Below are positions 1 to 10,017 of a stretch of DNA of 64,000 nucleotides, one piece after another (position 1 is the stretch's first letter; each line of letters opens with the position of its first letter). The DNA comes from G963674685 sp964591275. GTDB lineage: Bacteria; Lernaellota; Lernaellaia; JACKCT01. Below the pieces are notes generated by a model. That model was not told where the DNA came from, ran no database searches, and worked only from the letters and a program-made list of their open reading frames with translations. A program made the translations under genes and the position numbers. The stretch lies in contig CAZQAE010000026.1 in NCBI GenBank assembly GCA_964591275.1, positions 1 to 64,000 on the forward strand. Direction: 5' to 3'.

Positions 1-21
1 CGGCAGAGCCTGTTCGAGTCA

Positions 22-38
22 CACCGCCAGAGGCGGTG
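22..38. terminator. GC-rich hairpin at window start
   Basis: A perfect 7-bp stem (CACCGCC/GGCGGTG) with a 3-base loop. A T-rich stretch follows, but the T run begins about 30 bases later, so this is only a weak terminator candidate for a gene lying left of the window. No coding region is visible in the first 140 bases. Confidence 0.25.
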
Positions 39-157
39 GTTTACCGATTTAATTAGGTTTTATTCGATTTTTTTAGACAGCCCTGCCTGACTCTTGACTC
101 CCAACGATACATGGGTACCAATGGCAAAGTGTAAATATCATGATCGGGGACCTGCTC

Positions 158-3145
158 ATGTCGGAAAACGAGAAAAAACAGCCAGAGAAAAAGAGCTACA
201 GAAAAGCCAACCTCAAGGGCAAAAGCTTTCGCGGCGAGGATCTGCGCGGTTTGGATTTTCGCAAAGCCAGGCTCAAAGGCGCCGATCTAACCGGAGCGGA
301 CCTGTCGGAGGCCGACCTGAGCGGCGCCGATCTGTCCCAGGCCATACTCGTCGATGTCAAGGCGGTGAAAACCAATTGGGCGGGCGCAAATTTCGACAAG
401 ACAACACTGAAGAATTTCGTGACGGAAGACGCGAATTTCACCAAAGCCGGTTTCCGTCAGATACAGGCGGAAGGATGGACTGATACGGGCAGCCAATTCA
501 CTCGGGCTTCCATGTCGAAATGCGGAATTGATAAAAGCACTTTCCACCAAAGCCAGATGTCGGGCGTGGAGTTTTTTCGTGGACGTTTCGGAGAATGCAC
601 ATTCAAAAAATGCGACATGAAGTCCCTGAAGTCGCCGGCGGCTCGATTTGAAAAATGCGAATTTGACGGTTGCGAGGCCGAATCAGCGGATTTCCTATCC
701 GTCTTTTTTACCGAATCAAAAATCAAGGATTGCTCTTTTGCCTCGGCGGACATGGCGGGAATGCTGTCTGCCGAAACCTCCTGGACAGGTTGTGATTTCC
801 AGCGCGCCGAGTTGACAACCGCAGAATTCAAGTCAAGCGTGTTTGACTCCTGCAAATATGAAAAAGCTAACTTCCGATACGTTTCCGGCCTTGACGAACA
901 GATGCTCAGCGAGATCAAGGCGGGCGGCGGAAAGGTCAGCCGATATTTGCTAAAGCGCTTGCTGAAATGGATCGTCGGCACAAACACCGGGCGAATTGGC
1001 TTTGTCGTAGTCGCCGTCATTGCGGCTATCATCACTTTGACTTATGTCAAAAACCCGGCGCGTTGGTCCCAGGAAAAATTATGGGATCGCCTACATGAAG
1101 CCGAACAGCAGGATCGCCTTAATGACGCCATGCTGTATTATAATGCTCTGATCAACAAATTGGATTCAAAAGACGATCAACTCGTGTCGGCGAAAATTGG
1201 GCTGGCTCGCCTCAAGGAGCGCATGGGCGCCGATAATGAAGCGCTGGCCCTGCTCGAAGACGTTTTAAAGGATGACCTGATACTGCCCCACGAAAAGATT
1301 CAGGCCCTGTCGCAACGGACGAGCATCGACGTTCGTCTCGGCCGCTCAGACAGGGTGATTAAGGTTGCTGATGAGCTCTTTCAAACAACGGAAAACCCGG
1401 AAAGCCTCACAAACGCCTATCGAAGCATCATCGGACAGCTTGTGCCGCAGAAAAAATACGCCATGATCAACAAGCTCATCAACATGGCTCTTGAAAAATA
1501 TTCTAAAAACGAAAAACTGAAGATGGATATGTTGCTTCTGCGCGCGCAGAGCCTTGTCAATAGCGAAAAAATCGACGAATCCATCGCCGATTTTTCGGCT
1601 CTTTTGGAGATGTCTCCTTCGGATCAACAGATGCGTGAAGCCCTGTCCGGTCTGGGCCAGGCCTATAGAAGCAAGGGGGATCTGGAGCGCTCAAGGCAAT
1701 ACTCCTCTAAGATGGCCGAATTGTTTCCCAATCAGGTCGAAAACGTGTTCATGGCCCGCATGGATGAAGCGCAGGCCTTGCGTGCGATGAATCGTCAAGT
1801 CGAGGCGATTGAACAAATGGAAACAATCGTCCAAGACGCTCCGGCGGGGGTTATCAAGATGCGTGCGCGTATCGCATTGGCAAACCTGCTGATGGACCGA
1901 GGTCGTTTCGATGAAGCCATGTCTTTGGTGAATGAATCGCTAAGCGACGCGAAAAAAGGTGACTCCATGTGGATTGAAGCATTGATCAGCAAGTCGCAAA
2001 TCAGCAAACACAAAGGGGAAACGGATGAAGCCATCAATATATTGGATGGAATACTAAAGGAGGACATCGATCACAGTTTCGTTCGGTGGGTCAGAGGTCT
2101 TCGAGCGGATTACCTGGCTCAGGCAGACCGTATTGAAGAAGCCATCGACGATGTGAAGAAATTGTTCAAAGAAAGCACCGATGCCGGGATGCGCGCATCG
2201 AATGGACTGCAATTGGCAAGGCTCTACAGTCGAAGCGAAAACTGGACAGCAGCGTTGAAACTCCTCAATGAAATGAAAAGCAGTCAGTTGAATCAAGAAA
2301 TGGAAGAGGATATCTTCGCGATGATGATAAACATTTTTGACAAAACGAGCAAGACCAATAAGGCCATCGACCTAGCGAATCAAATGGACGAGGGAACGCA
2401 AGATCCGCGCTTGAAATTGATGGCGAAGATATACAAAATCGAGATGTATTGGAGTCAAGGAGATCACGAGAAAACGGGAAAAGTGCTGGATGAAATTCTG
2501 GCCATGAAAAAACCGTTCCATCAAATGCCGAACAACCTGTTGCGTCTTTCGGGCATGCCGTTGGACGAAAAACTAAAAGAAAAGGTTCTTAAAATATTCC
2601 TTGAACTGGAAAAGTTACCTGGTGAGAATCCATTGGCCTTCGCCCAGTGGCAAAACATGTTGACTGTCGGGCACCTTTATCGCGACATGGGCAACTTTGA
2701 AGAGTCGAAAAAGCGCTACCAAGCTGTTTTTCAGCAGGCGAAGGATCAACATGTGCGGCTGCAATCCGCAGAAAATCTGGGACAACTGTACACGCAAAAC
2801 GAGATGCCGGAAGAAGGCGCGAATACTTTTCAGGATATCATCGATACATGGCCGGAATTTCCGCAAGCCCAAGTCGCCGGGTTGATCGGTTTAGCCGACA
2901 TCGAACGGCGCAACAGGGATTTTGACAAAGCCACATCCATGCTGGAAAAAGCGGAGAAGGTCTGCGTTGACGATATGGACTGCTGCCGAGTTATTTCGGA
3001 TAAGGCGCAAAATTTCAGGGAATCGGGCCAGGATAAGGAACTTAAAGCCCTTTACGAAATGGTCCTTGAAAAGCACCAGAACTGCTGGGTTTTTCAGGAG
3101 GCGAAAGAGCAACTCCAGAAACAAGACTCCCAGCAGATTCCTTAA
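158..3145 (+). CDS. Pentapeptide-repeat / TM / TPR protein
   Basis: Three parts are visible. Residues about 15-235 are pentapeptide repeats of the A(D/N)Lxx type (ADLTGADLSEADLSGADLS near the start), which fold into a right-handed quadrilateral beta-helix. Residues about 279-300 form one hydrophobic membrane segment (IGFVVVAVIAAIITLTYV). The remaining 700 or so residues are helical repeats of TPR type with many A/L/Y-spaced 34-residue units. With no signal peptide, the pentapeptide part should be cytoplasmic and the TPR part periplasmic. The start at 158 is preferred over an in-frame ATG at 140 because GGGGA lies just upstream of it. The role is unknown; both repeat types bind proteins, so a transmembrane scaffold is an inference. 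It converges with plsB. Confidence 0.85.
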   Translation: MSENEKKQPEKKSYRKANLKGKSFRGEDLRGLDFRKARLKGADLTGADLSEADLSGADLSQAILVDVKAVKTNWAGANFDKTTLKNFVTEDANFTKAGFRQIQAEGWTDTGSQFTRASMSKCGIDKSTFHQSQMSGVEFFRGRFGECTFKKCDMKSLKSPAARFEKCEFDGCEAESADFLSVFFTESKIKDCSFASADMAGMLSAETSWTGCDFQRAELTTAEFKSSVFDSCKYEKANFRYVSGLDEQMLSEIKAGGGKVSRYLLKRLLKWIVGTNTGRIGFVVVAVIAAIITLTYVKNPARWSQEKLWDRLHEAEQQDRLNDAMLYYNALINKLDSKDDQLVSAKIGLARLKERMGADNEALALLEDVLKDDLILPHEKIQALSQRTSIDVRLGRSDRVIKVADELFQTTENPESLTNAYRSIIGQLVPQKKYAMINKLINMALEKYSKNEKLKMDMLLLRAQSLVNSEKIDESIADFSALLEMSPSDQQMREALSGLGQAYRSKGDLERSRQYSSKMAELFPNQVENVFMARMDEAQALRAMNRQVEAIEQMETIVQDAPAGVIKMRARIALANLLMDRGRFDEAMSLVNESLSDAKKGDSMWIEALISKSQISKHKGETDEAINILDGILKEDIDHSFVRWVRGLRADYLAQADRIEEAIDDVKKLFKESTDAGMRASNGLQLARLYSRSENWTAALKLLNEMKSSQLNQEMEEDIFAMMINIFDKTSKTNKAIDLANQMDEGTQDPRLKLMAKIYKIEMYWSQGDHEKTGKVLDEILAMKKPFHQMPNNLLRLSGMPLDEKLKEKVLKIFLELEKLPGENPLAFAQWQNMLTVGHLYRDMGNFEESKKRYQAVFQQAKDQHVRLQSAENLGQLYTQNEMPEEGANTFQDIIDTWPEFPQAQVAGLIGLADIERRNRDFDKATSMLEKAEKVCVDDMDCCRVISDKAQNFRESGQDKELKALYEMVLEKHQNCWVFQEAKEQLQKQDSQQIP

Positions 3146-3152
3146 CCTCGTC

Positions 3153-3175
3153 CCCAGCCTGTGCAACAGGCTGGG
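3153..3175. terminator. Hairpin between convergent genes
   Basis: A perfect 9-bp stem (CCCAGCCTG/CAGGCTGGG) with a 5-base loop, placed 8 bases after the TPR gene stop and before the plsB stop on the other strand. No T run follows on either side, so termination is plausible from position but not proven by sequence. Confidence 0.4.
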
Positions 3176-3258
3176 CAGCAATGACATTCTCACGTTATTA
3201 CAAGGGATATTTATCAAACCCACCAACGGCGTAGCGGCGACGCAGGCGAGTGCCCAGC

Positions 3259-5985
3259 CTATCCTGTTTGCATGAACTTCCTGATCTGCGTGATGATGTT
3301 GTCAAGGCCGGAATCATCGACGATTTTGTACGTGACGTTTCTGTCCACTTTGTGTTTATGTTTAAGCTTTTCTTCTTTTATACAAAAGCCCATCTGGGAA
3401 AAATGATTCAATGACATCTCGAAATGCAATTTGTGAAGGGCTTCGGGGTACGTGATTTCTCCCAGGCCATACAGCGCCCTTCCGTTTTTCATGATGCGCT
3501 TGATCCACTCTTTGTCACTCGCCTTCTGGCCTCGATATTTCCAGCAGGTTCGTGCGACAACGTAATAACTTTCCAGATATGATATCAGTATGCCGGCAAA
3601 CAGGCGCGCTGTTTCCATTCCTTCGGCGGTCAATACGTCGCCCCGGTCGCTTCGGGCAATCAAATCCTTTGCGCTAAAATATTTCCAGGCCTTGTCAAAC
3701 ATTTTCCGAGTTTCGACAGGCGTTTGCTCGGGACTGGGGCTATATATCATCTCGTTGGAAAGAAGATTTTTTAAAAATACAAACGACTCAAACAGTTCCT
3801 CGGTCGGTTTTGGTTTGCCGGCTGAAGAAAAAACCACCGAGATCAGAGCGATCTCCTGATAAAAGTGCAATATGGAATTGCGGTGTATTGTCAGATTCAA
3901 ACGGCGATCATCGTCCAAAAAAACGATAGTGTCTTCGTAACCCAAATCGCCGATTTCCACGCGCGCGAATTTTTCCCTGACCGCAAGGTCCAGAAGCAGT
4001 ACCGGCCAGTCAGGCTGTTTCCAGAGCGATCCGGCGATACGCACTTTCCGGCTGCGCAGAAATTCAACGAGAATGCTGACCCGGTTTTCCAGATCGGGAA
4101 GCAAAATCCCCTTCCTGGGCGTCGCCAGCAAAGCGGTCGCCAAAACAGCGTATGGCCTGACTCGGACATTTTGATTGATGCCCCAGGTGATGCGATAAGC
4201 CATATCCGCGGCGAGCTTCATTTGATCGGCGCGCCCGGCGGGCATCTCGTCGAATCCGTTTTTCACAAGGAGTTGTTTCACCTTGATCGGTTCGCCGAAT
4301 TCGATATCGACATCGCCGACGCGGCGCCTGATGATTCGCCGGTTCTTTATCAAAAAGTTCAACTTGTTTTTGCTGATCTTCTTTCCGGCGGCTTCTTCGA
4401 GAAAGAGTCTTTCTTCAAAAACTCGTTCGTAGTCGATCGTAACGGGAACAAAAGCCAGATCTTTGCGGGCGCTCTGGCGAAAAGCCCCAAAGAGTATCCC
4501 GATGAAACCCAGTTTGGGCGGGATCACTTTTCCAATTCGGCTGCGCCCGCCTTCGACGAAAAATTCCAGGTTGATCTTGTCGCGAAGCAGCGTCTCGATA
4601 TAAGCCACAACGGTTTGCGAGTATATTCGCTTGCCTTTGAATGACCGGCGTAAAAAGAAGGCGCCGCATTTTCGAAAGATCCCGCCGATGGGAAACCTGT
4701 TAAGGTTGACGCCCGAAAGAATTCGGGGCAGGGAAAGTTGATTGAGATACAGCGTGTAGCTAACCAGAAGATAGTCCAGATGACTTTTGTGGCAGGGAAC
4801 GTAAACCAAAGGCATCTGCCGGGAAATCCTGCGCACGCGGTCCAAGCCCTCCGCTTCGGTCTTGACGCGGCCCTGACCCCATTTGAGCCATCGGCCCAAG
4901 AATATTTTTGCCAGGCTCACCGTGGCGTCGTTGTAATCCGCAGCGATTTCCTGCAGGTAACGCCTGCACCGGGCCTTTGTCTCAACAAGGCTTTTTTCAT
5001 TTATTGAGCAGTATTCGCGGATGTTTCGGGTCAGTTGCGGATTGTGCAAGGTGTTTTCAATGACTTCCGAGCGGCTTTTCTGGATCGGGCCCAGGACAAC
5101 GTGTCTTTCCTCGTCGAGCTCCATGATGAGGCGGCGGCGAAGCTGAAAAGCCCACTCCGCAGAGGCGTCGCCGACCGAGAATGACCTTCGTCCGAGCTTG
5201 GAAACCATGTTTTCCAGCGAGTCGATTTCGCAGACGCGCAAGGTCAGGTTCTTTCGAAATCGAAAAGCCATCCATAACCGGCGCAAAAAGCTGGGATGCG
5301 CCGTCGGACCAAAAATCAGGTCCGCCATCGAATCCATGTCATGATCCGGCTTGCGCCCGTAAATCAGGACGAGCGGCACAACCTGAATGGGACGATCCAG
5401 GTCGCGTTGACACCGAAATATCTCGGTTAATACGTCCGTTTCCGTGGCGGCGAACCTCCTGGGCAAGCTGCGGAAGTGCGAAACGAAAAGCAGCGTCGGA
5501 ATGCTTTTTGTCAGCAGTTCGGCCAAATAACCGTTCTGATAGGGATTGGGATAGGAACGGCGCTCAAGAAAATGAACGATGATCGACGCCGTGCGCCTCA
5601 GCGTGCCCATAAACGATGTATGCATGAACAAGGAAACGTAATGCGCGAATTGCGGTACCGGTATTTTATGTTGCTTGAAAATCCAGGCGAAAGCCAGATA
5701 TTCCAAGGTGCTTTTATCGCGCGCCACGTAAAGGATAGGACCTTTTTTTGAGGCCTCTCGTATGGCCAGAATGCTTCTTTCATCGAATTTAACATGGGCA
5801 AAAAGAAATCGAAGCACGAGACGGTAGAAAATCGGGAACCGGGCTGGAAGGATCGCCGAATAGTGGTCAAAAGTGTTTTTTAGGAATTTTTTGAAGCGAC
5901 GCGGCGATGGGCGCACGAACGCACAATCATCTCCTTTGCCTTCGCGCGGCGCGAGTTTCAATGCATGTCGAGCCATAAGAGGCAA
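3259..5985 (-). CDS. plsB: Glycerol-3-phosphate 1-O-acyltransferase PlsB
   Basis: Acylates sn-glycerol-3-phosphate at C1 to give lysophosphatidic acid, the first step of phospholipid synthesis, at the inner membrane. All four acyltransferase blocks are visible: HKSHLD (HX4D) at residues 399-404, GAFFLRRSFKG near 441-451, EGGRSR at 478-483 and PVTIDYE near 514-520. The N-terminal half carries the degenerate second acyltransferase-like domain usual for PlsB (VARDKSTLEYL near 87-97, HX4D lost). At 908 residues it is about 100 longer than E. coli PlsB. PlsB rather than PlsX/PlsY suggests acyl donors including acyl-CoA; the two acyl-CoA ligases at 31-36 kb could supply these, which is inference. 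Confidence 0.93.
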   Translation of the reverse strand: MPLMARHALKLAPREGKGDDCAFVRPSPRRFKKFLKNTFDHYSAILPARFPIFYRLVLRFLFAHVKFDERSILAIREASKKGPILYVARDKSTLEYLAFAWIFKQHKIPVPQFAHYVSLFMHTSFMGTLRRTASIIVHFLERRSYPNPYQNGYLAELLTKSIPTLLFVSHFRSLPRRFAATETDVLTEIFRCQRDLDRPIQVVPLVLIYGRKPDHDMDSMADLIFGPTAHPSFLRRLWMAFRFRKNLTLRVCEIDSLENMVSKLGRRSFSVGDASAEWAFQLRRRLIMELDEERHVVLGPIQKSRSEVIENTLHNPQLTRNIREYCSINEKSLVETKARCRRYLQEIAADYNDATVSLAKIFLGRWLKWGQGRVKTEAEGLDRVRRISRQMPLVYVPCHKSHLDYLLVSYTLYLNQLSLPRILSGVNLNRFPIGGIFRKCGAFFLRRSFKGKRIYSQTVVAYIETLLRDKINLEFFVEGGRSRIGKVIPPKLGFIGILFGAFRQSARKDLAFVPVTIDYERVFEERLFLEEAAGKKISKNKLNFLIKNRRIIRRRVGDVDIEFGEPIKVKQLLVKNGFDEMPAGRADQMKLAADMAYRITWGINQNVRVRPYAVLATALLATPRKGILLPDLENRVSILVEFLRSRKVRIAGSLWKQPDWPVLLLDLAVREKFARVEIGDLGYEDTIVFLDDDRRLNLTIHRNSILHFYQEIALISVVFSSAGKPKPTEELFESFVFLKNLLSNEMIYSPSPEQTPVETRKMFDKAWKYFSAKDLIARSDRGDVLTAEGMETARLFAGILISYLESYYVVARTCWKYRGQKASDKEWIKRIMKNGRALYGLGEITYPEALHKLHFEMSLNHFSQMGFCIKEEKLKHKHKVDRNVTYKIVDDSGLDNIITQIRKFMQTG

Positions 5986-6140
5986 AGAATACCGCTTCGA
6001 CCCTGTTTATGGCAACAGCTTTCTGTCGATGCGCGGATTTTCATCAGCTCCCAAGTGTTGGATCAGCAACCCAATATCTGATAGAATGCCTTCTTGATAT
6101 TAGGGTTTAAGTGTATGCGATTAAAAATTTGGAGAACATC

Positions 6141-7808
6141 ATGAAGAAACATCGATTTTTGTTTTGCCTGCTGTTGATTTTGCCAATTCTGTTTCTCGGC
6201 GCATGCGGCGATGACGATGATGACGATGACACCGATGATGGCGATGATGACGATGACACCGATGATGGCGACGATGACGATGATGACGACAACGACGATG
6301 ACGACGAAGCGCCTGAAGACATCATCATCGCCATTGTTGAAGAAATGGTGGAAGGGCAAATGGAGCGGGCCGCGCAGGCGCTTGAGGATAAGTATTTTCC
6401 GCATGTCAGCGATAACTACGAACATGCCGGATTCGATAAGGATGATCTTCTGGAAGACGCCCTGAAAGATATTGAGGACAATCCCGGAATGCGTATGGAT
6501 TCCTGGGATTTGAACGTCGATGTCGATCTTGACTCAGAGGGGACAAGCGCAACCGTCAGCATCACAAACGAATTAGCGGCGACCATGGAAGCGAGCGATG
6601 ATCTGAACTTCGATGCGACGATAACGACTACATCGCAAGGCAAGTCCTTTTTTGTTTTGGAGAACGACGGCAAGTGGCGCGTCGTGGGCGATGAAGCGAT
6701 GTTCAATGTCTGGAACATTGCCGGCGGGCAGCAAAGCCTGCTGACTGACCTGAGCGATGTGAGCGTCAGCGTCACGGAATTATCGGCCGGCGACAGCTTT
6801 CAAATCACCGGCGATGTGCAATTGCCGGATTTTGATGAGGATATCAGCATTTTTGTCGGCGTCACGCTGGATTGGCGCGACAAACGCAACAACGCCGAGC
6901 ACTGGTGGGACGATGGCGAGATCATCTTTTTTGAAACAATTGACGATTTTCTCGGCAATACCTACACCTTTGATCTAGTGATGCCTGGAGACGGCGATCC
7001 CACGGGACTGGCCATCCCCGCGTCCCTTCCCCTCGGCGCCGATTCCATCGAAGCGCAAGTTGCCGTAATGTTTCAGGACAATGCGGACGATGGCGGGATG
7101 ATCCGCTTTGACAGCCGAAATTTCAACATCCCTTTTAAGCCCCTCAGCAATCAGGAAGCCTGCTCGCCAGGCGCTTCGGTGGGCGGCGACGGCCTGTGGG
7201 TCCTGACTCTCGAAAGTGATGATTGGGAAATGCTCAATCTCATAGAAATCGCCGACCTGCGGCTGGTGGCGAACGACGTGTATGGATCGGTTGTGTACGC
7301 GCAGGAATCAGACATCATCGGCTGGGAAACTCCCAGCCTTGATTTAATCGGCGAGCTTGACGGCCAGAATATCAACTTCGGCTTTGAGGCGGGAGATATT
7401 TCCATTCAATACACGGCGACGCTGGCTGGAACGGAAATGACGGATGGGCAATTCATTCTTGAATTTACTGAAGGTGAAGATGTCGTCCAACTCGACGCGC
7501 AGTTCACAGGCAAAAAAATTGACAACCGTTGCGGCGGCACGACTCCCGATGATATGGACGGTGAAACGCTTCTGGTGAGCATCGGCGAGCAAATCCTAGC
7601 CTATTCTTTTGCCGATAACGAAGGCGAGGTTCAAATGTCCTCCACCTTCGCCGATCTTTCGGGCGTGATGGTCCGCAACGCCGCCGTGCTTCTCGACGAC
7701 GAGATTGACGGTCGGTGGCTGATGCTCGGTTTCTACGACGACAAAGGCGGCTACGCGGCATTGATGGAAGGCGATACGCTCAGTGAAGGAAGCTTCACCA
7801 TTCAATAA
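6141..7808 (+). CDS. Asp-rich-spacer lipoprotein, unknown function
   Basis: Lipoprotein signal peptide with lipobox FLGAC, followed immediately by about 40 residues of Asp with Gly and Thr, then a roughly 490-residue acidic beta-rich domain that I do not recognise. An early segment (IIIAIVEEMVEG...) looks like a helical limiter before the globular part. The start at 6141 is chosen over 6111 because GGAG precedes it and it gives a proper signal peptide. The stop TAA directly abuts the next gene, so the two are probably co-transcribed and translationally coupled. Outer-membrane or surface location is inferred from the lipobox. The Asp codons alternate GAT and GAC in short tandem units that could vary in number. 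Confidence 0.8.
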   Translation: MKKHRFLFCLLLILPILFLGACGDDDDDDDTDDGDDDDDTDDGDDDDDDDNDDDDEAPEDIIIAIVEEMVEGQMERAAQALEDKYFPHVSDNYEHAGFDKDDLLEDALKDIEDNPGMRMDSWDLNVDVDLDSEGTSATVSITNELAATMEASDDLNFDATITTTSQGKSFFVLENDGKWRVVGDEAMFNVWNIAGGQQSLLTDLSDVSVSVTELSAGDSFQITGDVQLPDFDEDISIFVGVTLDWRDKRNNAEHWWDDGEIIFFETIDDFLGNTYTFDLVMPGDGDPTGLAIPASLPLGADSIEAQVAVMFQDNADDGGMIRFDSRNFNIPFKPLSNQEACSPGASVGGDGLWVLTLESDDWEMLNLIEIADLRLVANDVYGSVVYAQESDIIGWETPSLDLIGELDGQNINFGFEAGDISIQYTATLAGTEMTDGQFILEFTEGEDVVQLDAQFTGKKIDNRCGGTTPDDMDGETLLVSIGEQILAYSFADNEGEVQMSSTFADLSGVMVRNAAVLLDDEIDGRWLMLGFYDDKGGYAALMEGDTLSEGSFTIQ

Positions 7809-7823
7809 ATGGAGGAGAGCATC

Positions 7824-9989
7824 GTGCGTCTTCTACAACGCCTTAGCCTGACCTTTATTCTTTTCATCGCGTTATCTTTATTCGCCGCGGGATGCGATGA
7901 CGACGATGATGATAATGACGATTCCGATCCTGTTAACGATGACGCGGCGAACGATGATGCTGATGATGACATCAATGATGACGACCAGACGGATGACGAT
8001 GATGATTCCGCAACCTTCTCCATTGAAAGCAATTTCCTGACGGTGAAGGTGCACGCCCTGCCATTCGGCCTGCAGGTCATGGACAAAGAAAAGGGGAATA
8101 TCACCGAAACACTGGACTGGGGTAGCGGCGATTCTCTTTTCTACTACCGCAACGCGAAGTGTTACACGTTGGCATCTTTTAGCGGGAAAGAGGATATGGA
8201 AGGCGGCTTGGAGCTGCGCTACGTGACCGGAGAAGGAGACGGCGCGACGGTGACGGTGCGTTTTCACACGCCGAAAAGCGTCGAAGTTTCTTTTTCCCTG
8301 GACCGCAAAGACGGCTTCATGTGGGCTGTGCAGGACATGCAGCTTTTCGACGGCGAGGCGATCTACGGCCTAGCCGAGCGTATCCACTGGGCCTATTCCT
8401 TGAGCGAACAGCCGGTGCTGAACATCGGGAGCCTTAACCGCCGGGGCCAGTGGTTTCCCATGATCCTGCAGGCGACCATAGGTGTCTACACGCCCTTTTA
8501 TCAGTCCAGCCGGGGATACGGGCTATACATGGACACAACCTTTTACGGATTCGTGGACGCGGGCGCTTTCGCTCCCGATCGCCTGCGCTTCCAGTTCCAG
8601 GCGGGGACCGATCACGATATAGCGCTTCGATACTATATTCATTACGGCCCGAGCCACGATGAAATCCTCGACGAATACACAGCCCTGACCGGACGGCCAT
8701 TCATCCCGCCCAAGTGGGCATTCAAACACTGGCGTTGGCGCGACACGCACGAGATCGGCCCGGGTATGCTCGACGGCCACGAAATCAATGGGCAGCTCGC
8801 CGAAGATGTGATCATGTACGACGATCTTGAATTTCCCATCGGCAATTATATGATCGACCGGCCCTACACGCCCGGCGATCAGGGATTCGCCGAATTTGCG
8901 TGGGACCCGGTGCGCTTTCCCAACGCCGATCACATGCGCCAGTCGCTCTTTGATCGGGGTTACCACCTGATCGTCTGGGGCGCGCCGTGGGCCATCGGCT
9001 TTGAGGAAGGGCAAAACGGCTGGGAGGCCCAACAAAACGGTTACCATGCGCCGCATCAGAAAAAGCACATCGATTTCACCAACCCGGAAGCCTATGAGTG
9101 GTGGAAAAACAAGGTGCGAGACTTCGCATTGGAAAACAACATCCACGGATGGAAACTGGACCGGGGAGACGAGGATCAGCCATCGCTGTGGTGGGACATC
9201 TATTGGGACGGGCGCAGCGGCGCCGAGATGCGCAACGCCTATCCGCTTGCCTACCATAAAAATTATTACGACGCGATGATGGAGGCGTGGGACGGCGATT
9301 TCGTCAACATCATCCGGGCCGGCTGGTCCGGCAGCCAGTCCTGGGGCATACCCTGGGCGGGAGACACGCGAGCCGCCTATGGCGACGACCCGGACGGCAC
9401 GGACCTGGGACTGCGCAGTTTGCTGCTCAGTCAGCTCCACTGCTCGATGATGGGTTTTCCGATTTGGACCAACGATACCGGTGGTTATAGGGAATTTCGA
9501 GACCGGGAGGTCTTTGCCCGCTGGCTGCAATTTTCCGCCTTAAGCACCATGATGGAAATCGGCGGCGACGGCGCGCACGCGCCATGGGATATGCCTACGA
9601 ATCCAAATTATGACGAAGAGATGATCGACATTTATCGCACTTACACAACGCTGCACCACGATCTCGTGGATTATATTTACGATTACGCGCTCGGTAGCGC
9701 CGACACGGGGCGCGCCGTAGTGCGACCGCTGGTTTTTGATTACCCGAACGATCCGAATGTTCTGGAAATGTGGGACGAGTATTTCCTCGGTGAAGATATT
9801 CTTGTCGCGCCGGTGTGGGAAAGCGGGCGGCGCGAGCGCGATGTTTATATCCCGCAAGGCGAGTTCGTCGACTATTGGAATCCCGGCGCGACTATCACCG
9901 GCCCCACAACGATCAATGCCGATGCGCCCTTGGATCAAATTCCATTCTACATCCGCAAGGGAACGGAAGTTCTTGGCAGAGTGTGGTAG
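7824..9989 (+). CDS. Lipoprotein glycoside hydrolase family 31
   Basis: A lipobox (FAAGC) and a 45-residue Asp-rich spacer lead into a complete GH31 (alpha/beta)8 retaining glycosidase. The nucleophile motif GWKLDRGDE lies at 9150-9173 with Asp at codon 9159-9161, and TNDTGGY with a following RWLQFSALSTMM block is the conserved acid/base-side region. The family cleaves alpha-glucosides, alpha-xylosides or sulfoquinovosides; the substrate cannot be fixed from sequence. An ATG at 7809 touches the upstream stop, but GTG at 7824 has GGAGGA at ideal distance and gives a cleaner signal peptide, so it is preferred. The product would sit on the cell surface or in the periplasm as a tethered exo-glycosidase. 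Confidence 0.88.
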   Translation: MRLLQRLSLTFILFIALSLFAAGCDDDDDDNDDSDPVNDDAANDDADDDINDDDQTDDDDDSATFSIESNFLTVKVHALPFGLQVMDKEKGNITETLDWGSGDSLFYYRNAKCYTLASFSGKEDMEGGLELRYVTGEGDGATVTVRFHTPKSVEVSFSLDRKDGFMWAVQDMQLFDGEAIYGLAERIHWAYSLSEQPVLNIGSLNRRGQWFPMILQATIGVYTPFYQSSRGYGLYMDTTFYGFVDAGAFAPDRLRFQFQAGTDHDIALRYYIHYGPSHDEILDEYTALTGRPFIPPKWAFKHWRWRDTHEIGPGMLDGHEINGQLAEDVIMYDDLEFPIGNYMIDRPYTPGDQGFAEFAWDPVRFPNADHMRQSLFDRGYHLIVWGAPWAIGFEEGQNGWEAQQNGYHAPHQKKHIDFTNPEAYEWWKNKVRDFALENNIHGWKLDRGDEDQPSLWWDIYWDGRSGAEMRNAYPLAYHKNYYDAMMEAWDGDFVNIIRAGWSGSQSWGIPWAGDTRAAYGDDPDGTDLGLRSLLLSQLHCSMMGFPIWTNDTGGYREFRDREVFARWLQFSALSTMMEIGGDGAHAPWDMPTNPNYDEEMIDIYRTYTTLHHDLVDYIYDYALGSADTGRAVVRPLVFDYPNDPNVLEMWDEYFLGEDILVAPVWESGRRERDVYIPQGEFVDYWNPGATITGPTTINADAPLDQIPFYIRKGTEVLGRVW

Positions 9990-10017
9990 AGAATGTGAAC
10001 TGTTTTGCTTCAGTCGA

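Noticed and set aside
1..40. GTTCGAGTC near the window start as a tRNA T arm
   Set aside because: The flanking bases do not form a T stem (two mismatches in five pairs) and no acceptor or anticodon arm can be placed; the nearby hairpin is explained separately.
6063..6425. Minus-strand frame rich in Val/Ile opposite the Asp tract (and similar frames opposite every Asp spacer)
   Set aside because: Reverse complement of GAT/GAC codons always reads as Ile/Val/Ser-rich open frames; there is no start signal or family support.
8523..9530. 335-codon minus-strand frame inside the GH31 gene
   Set aside because: Fully overlapped by a well-supported GH31 gene with catalytic motifs; a shadow frame.
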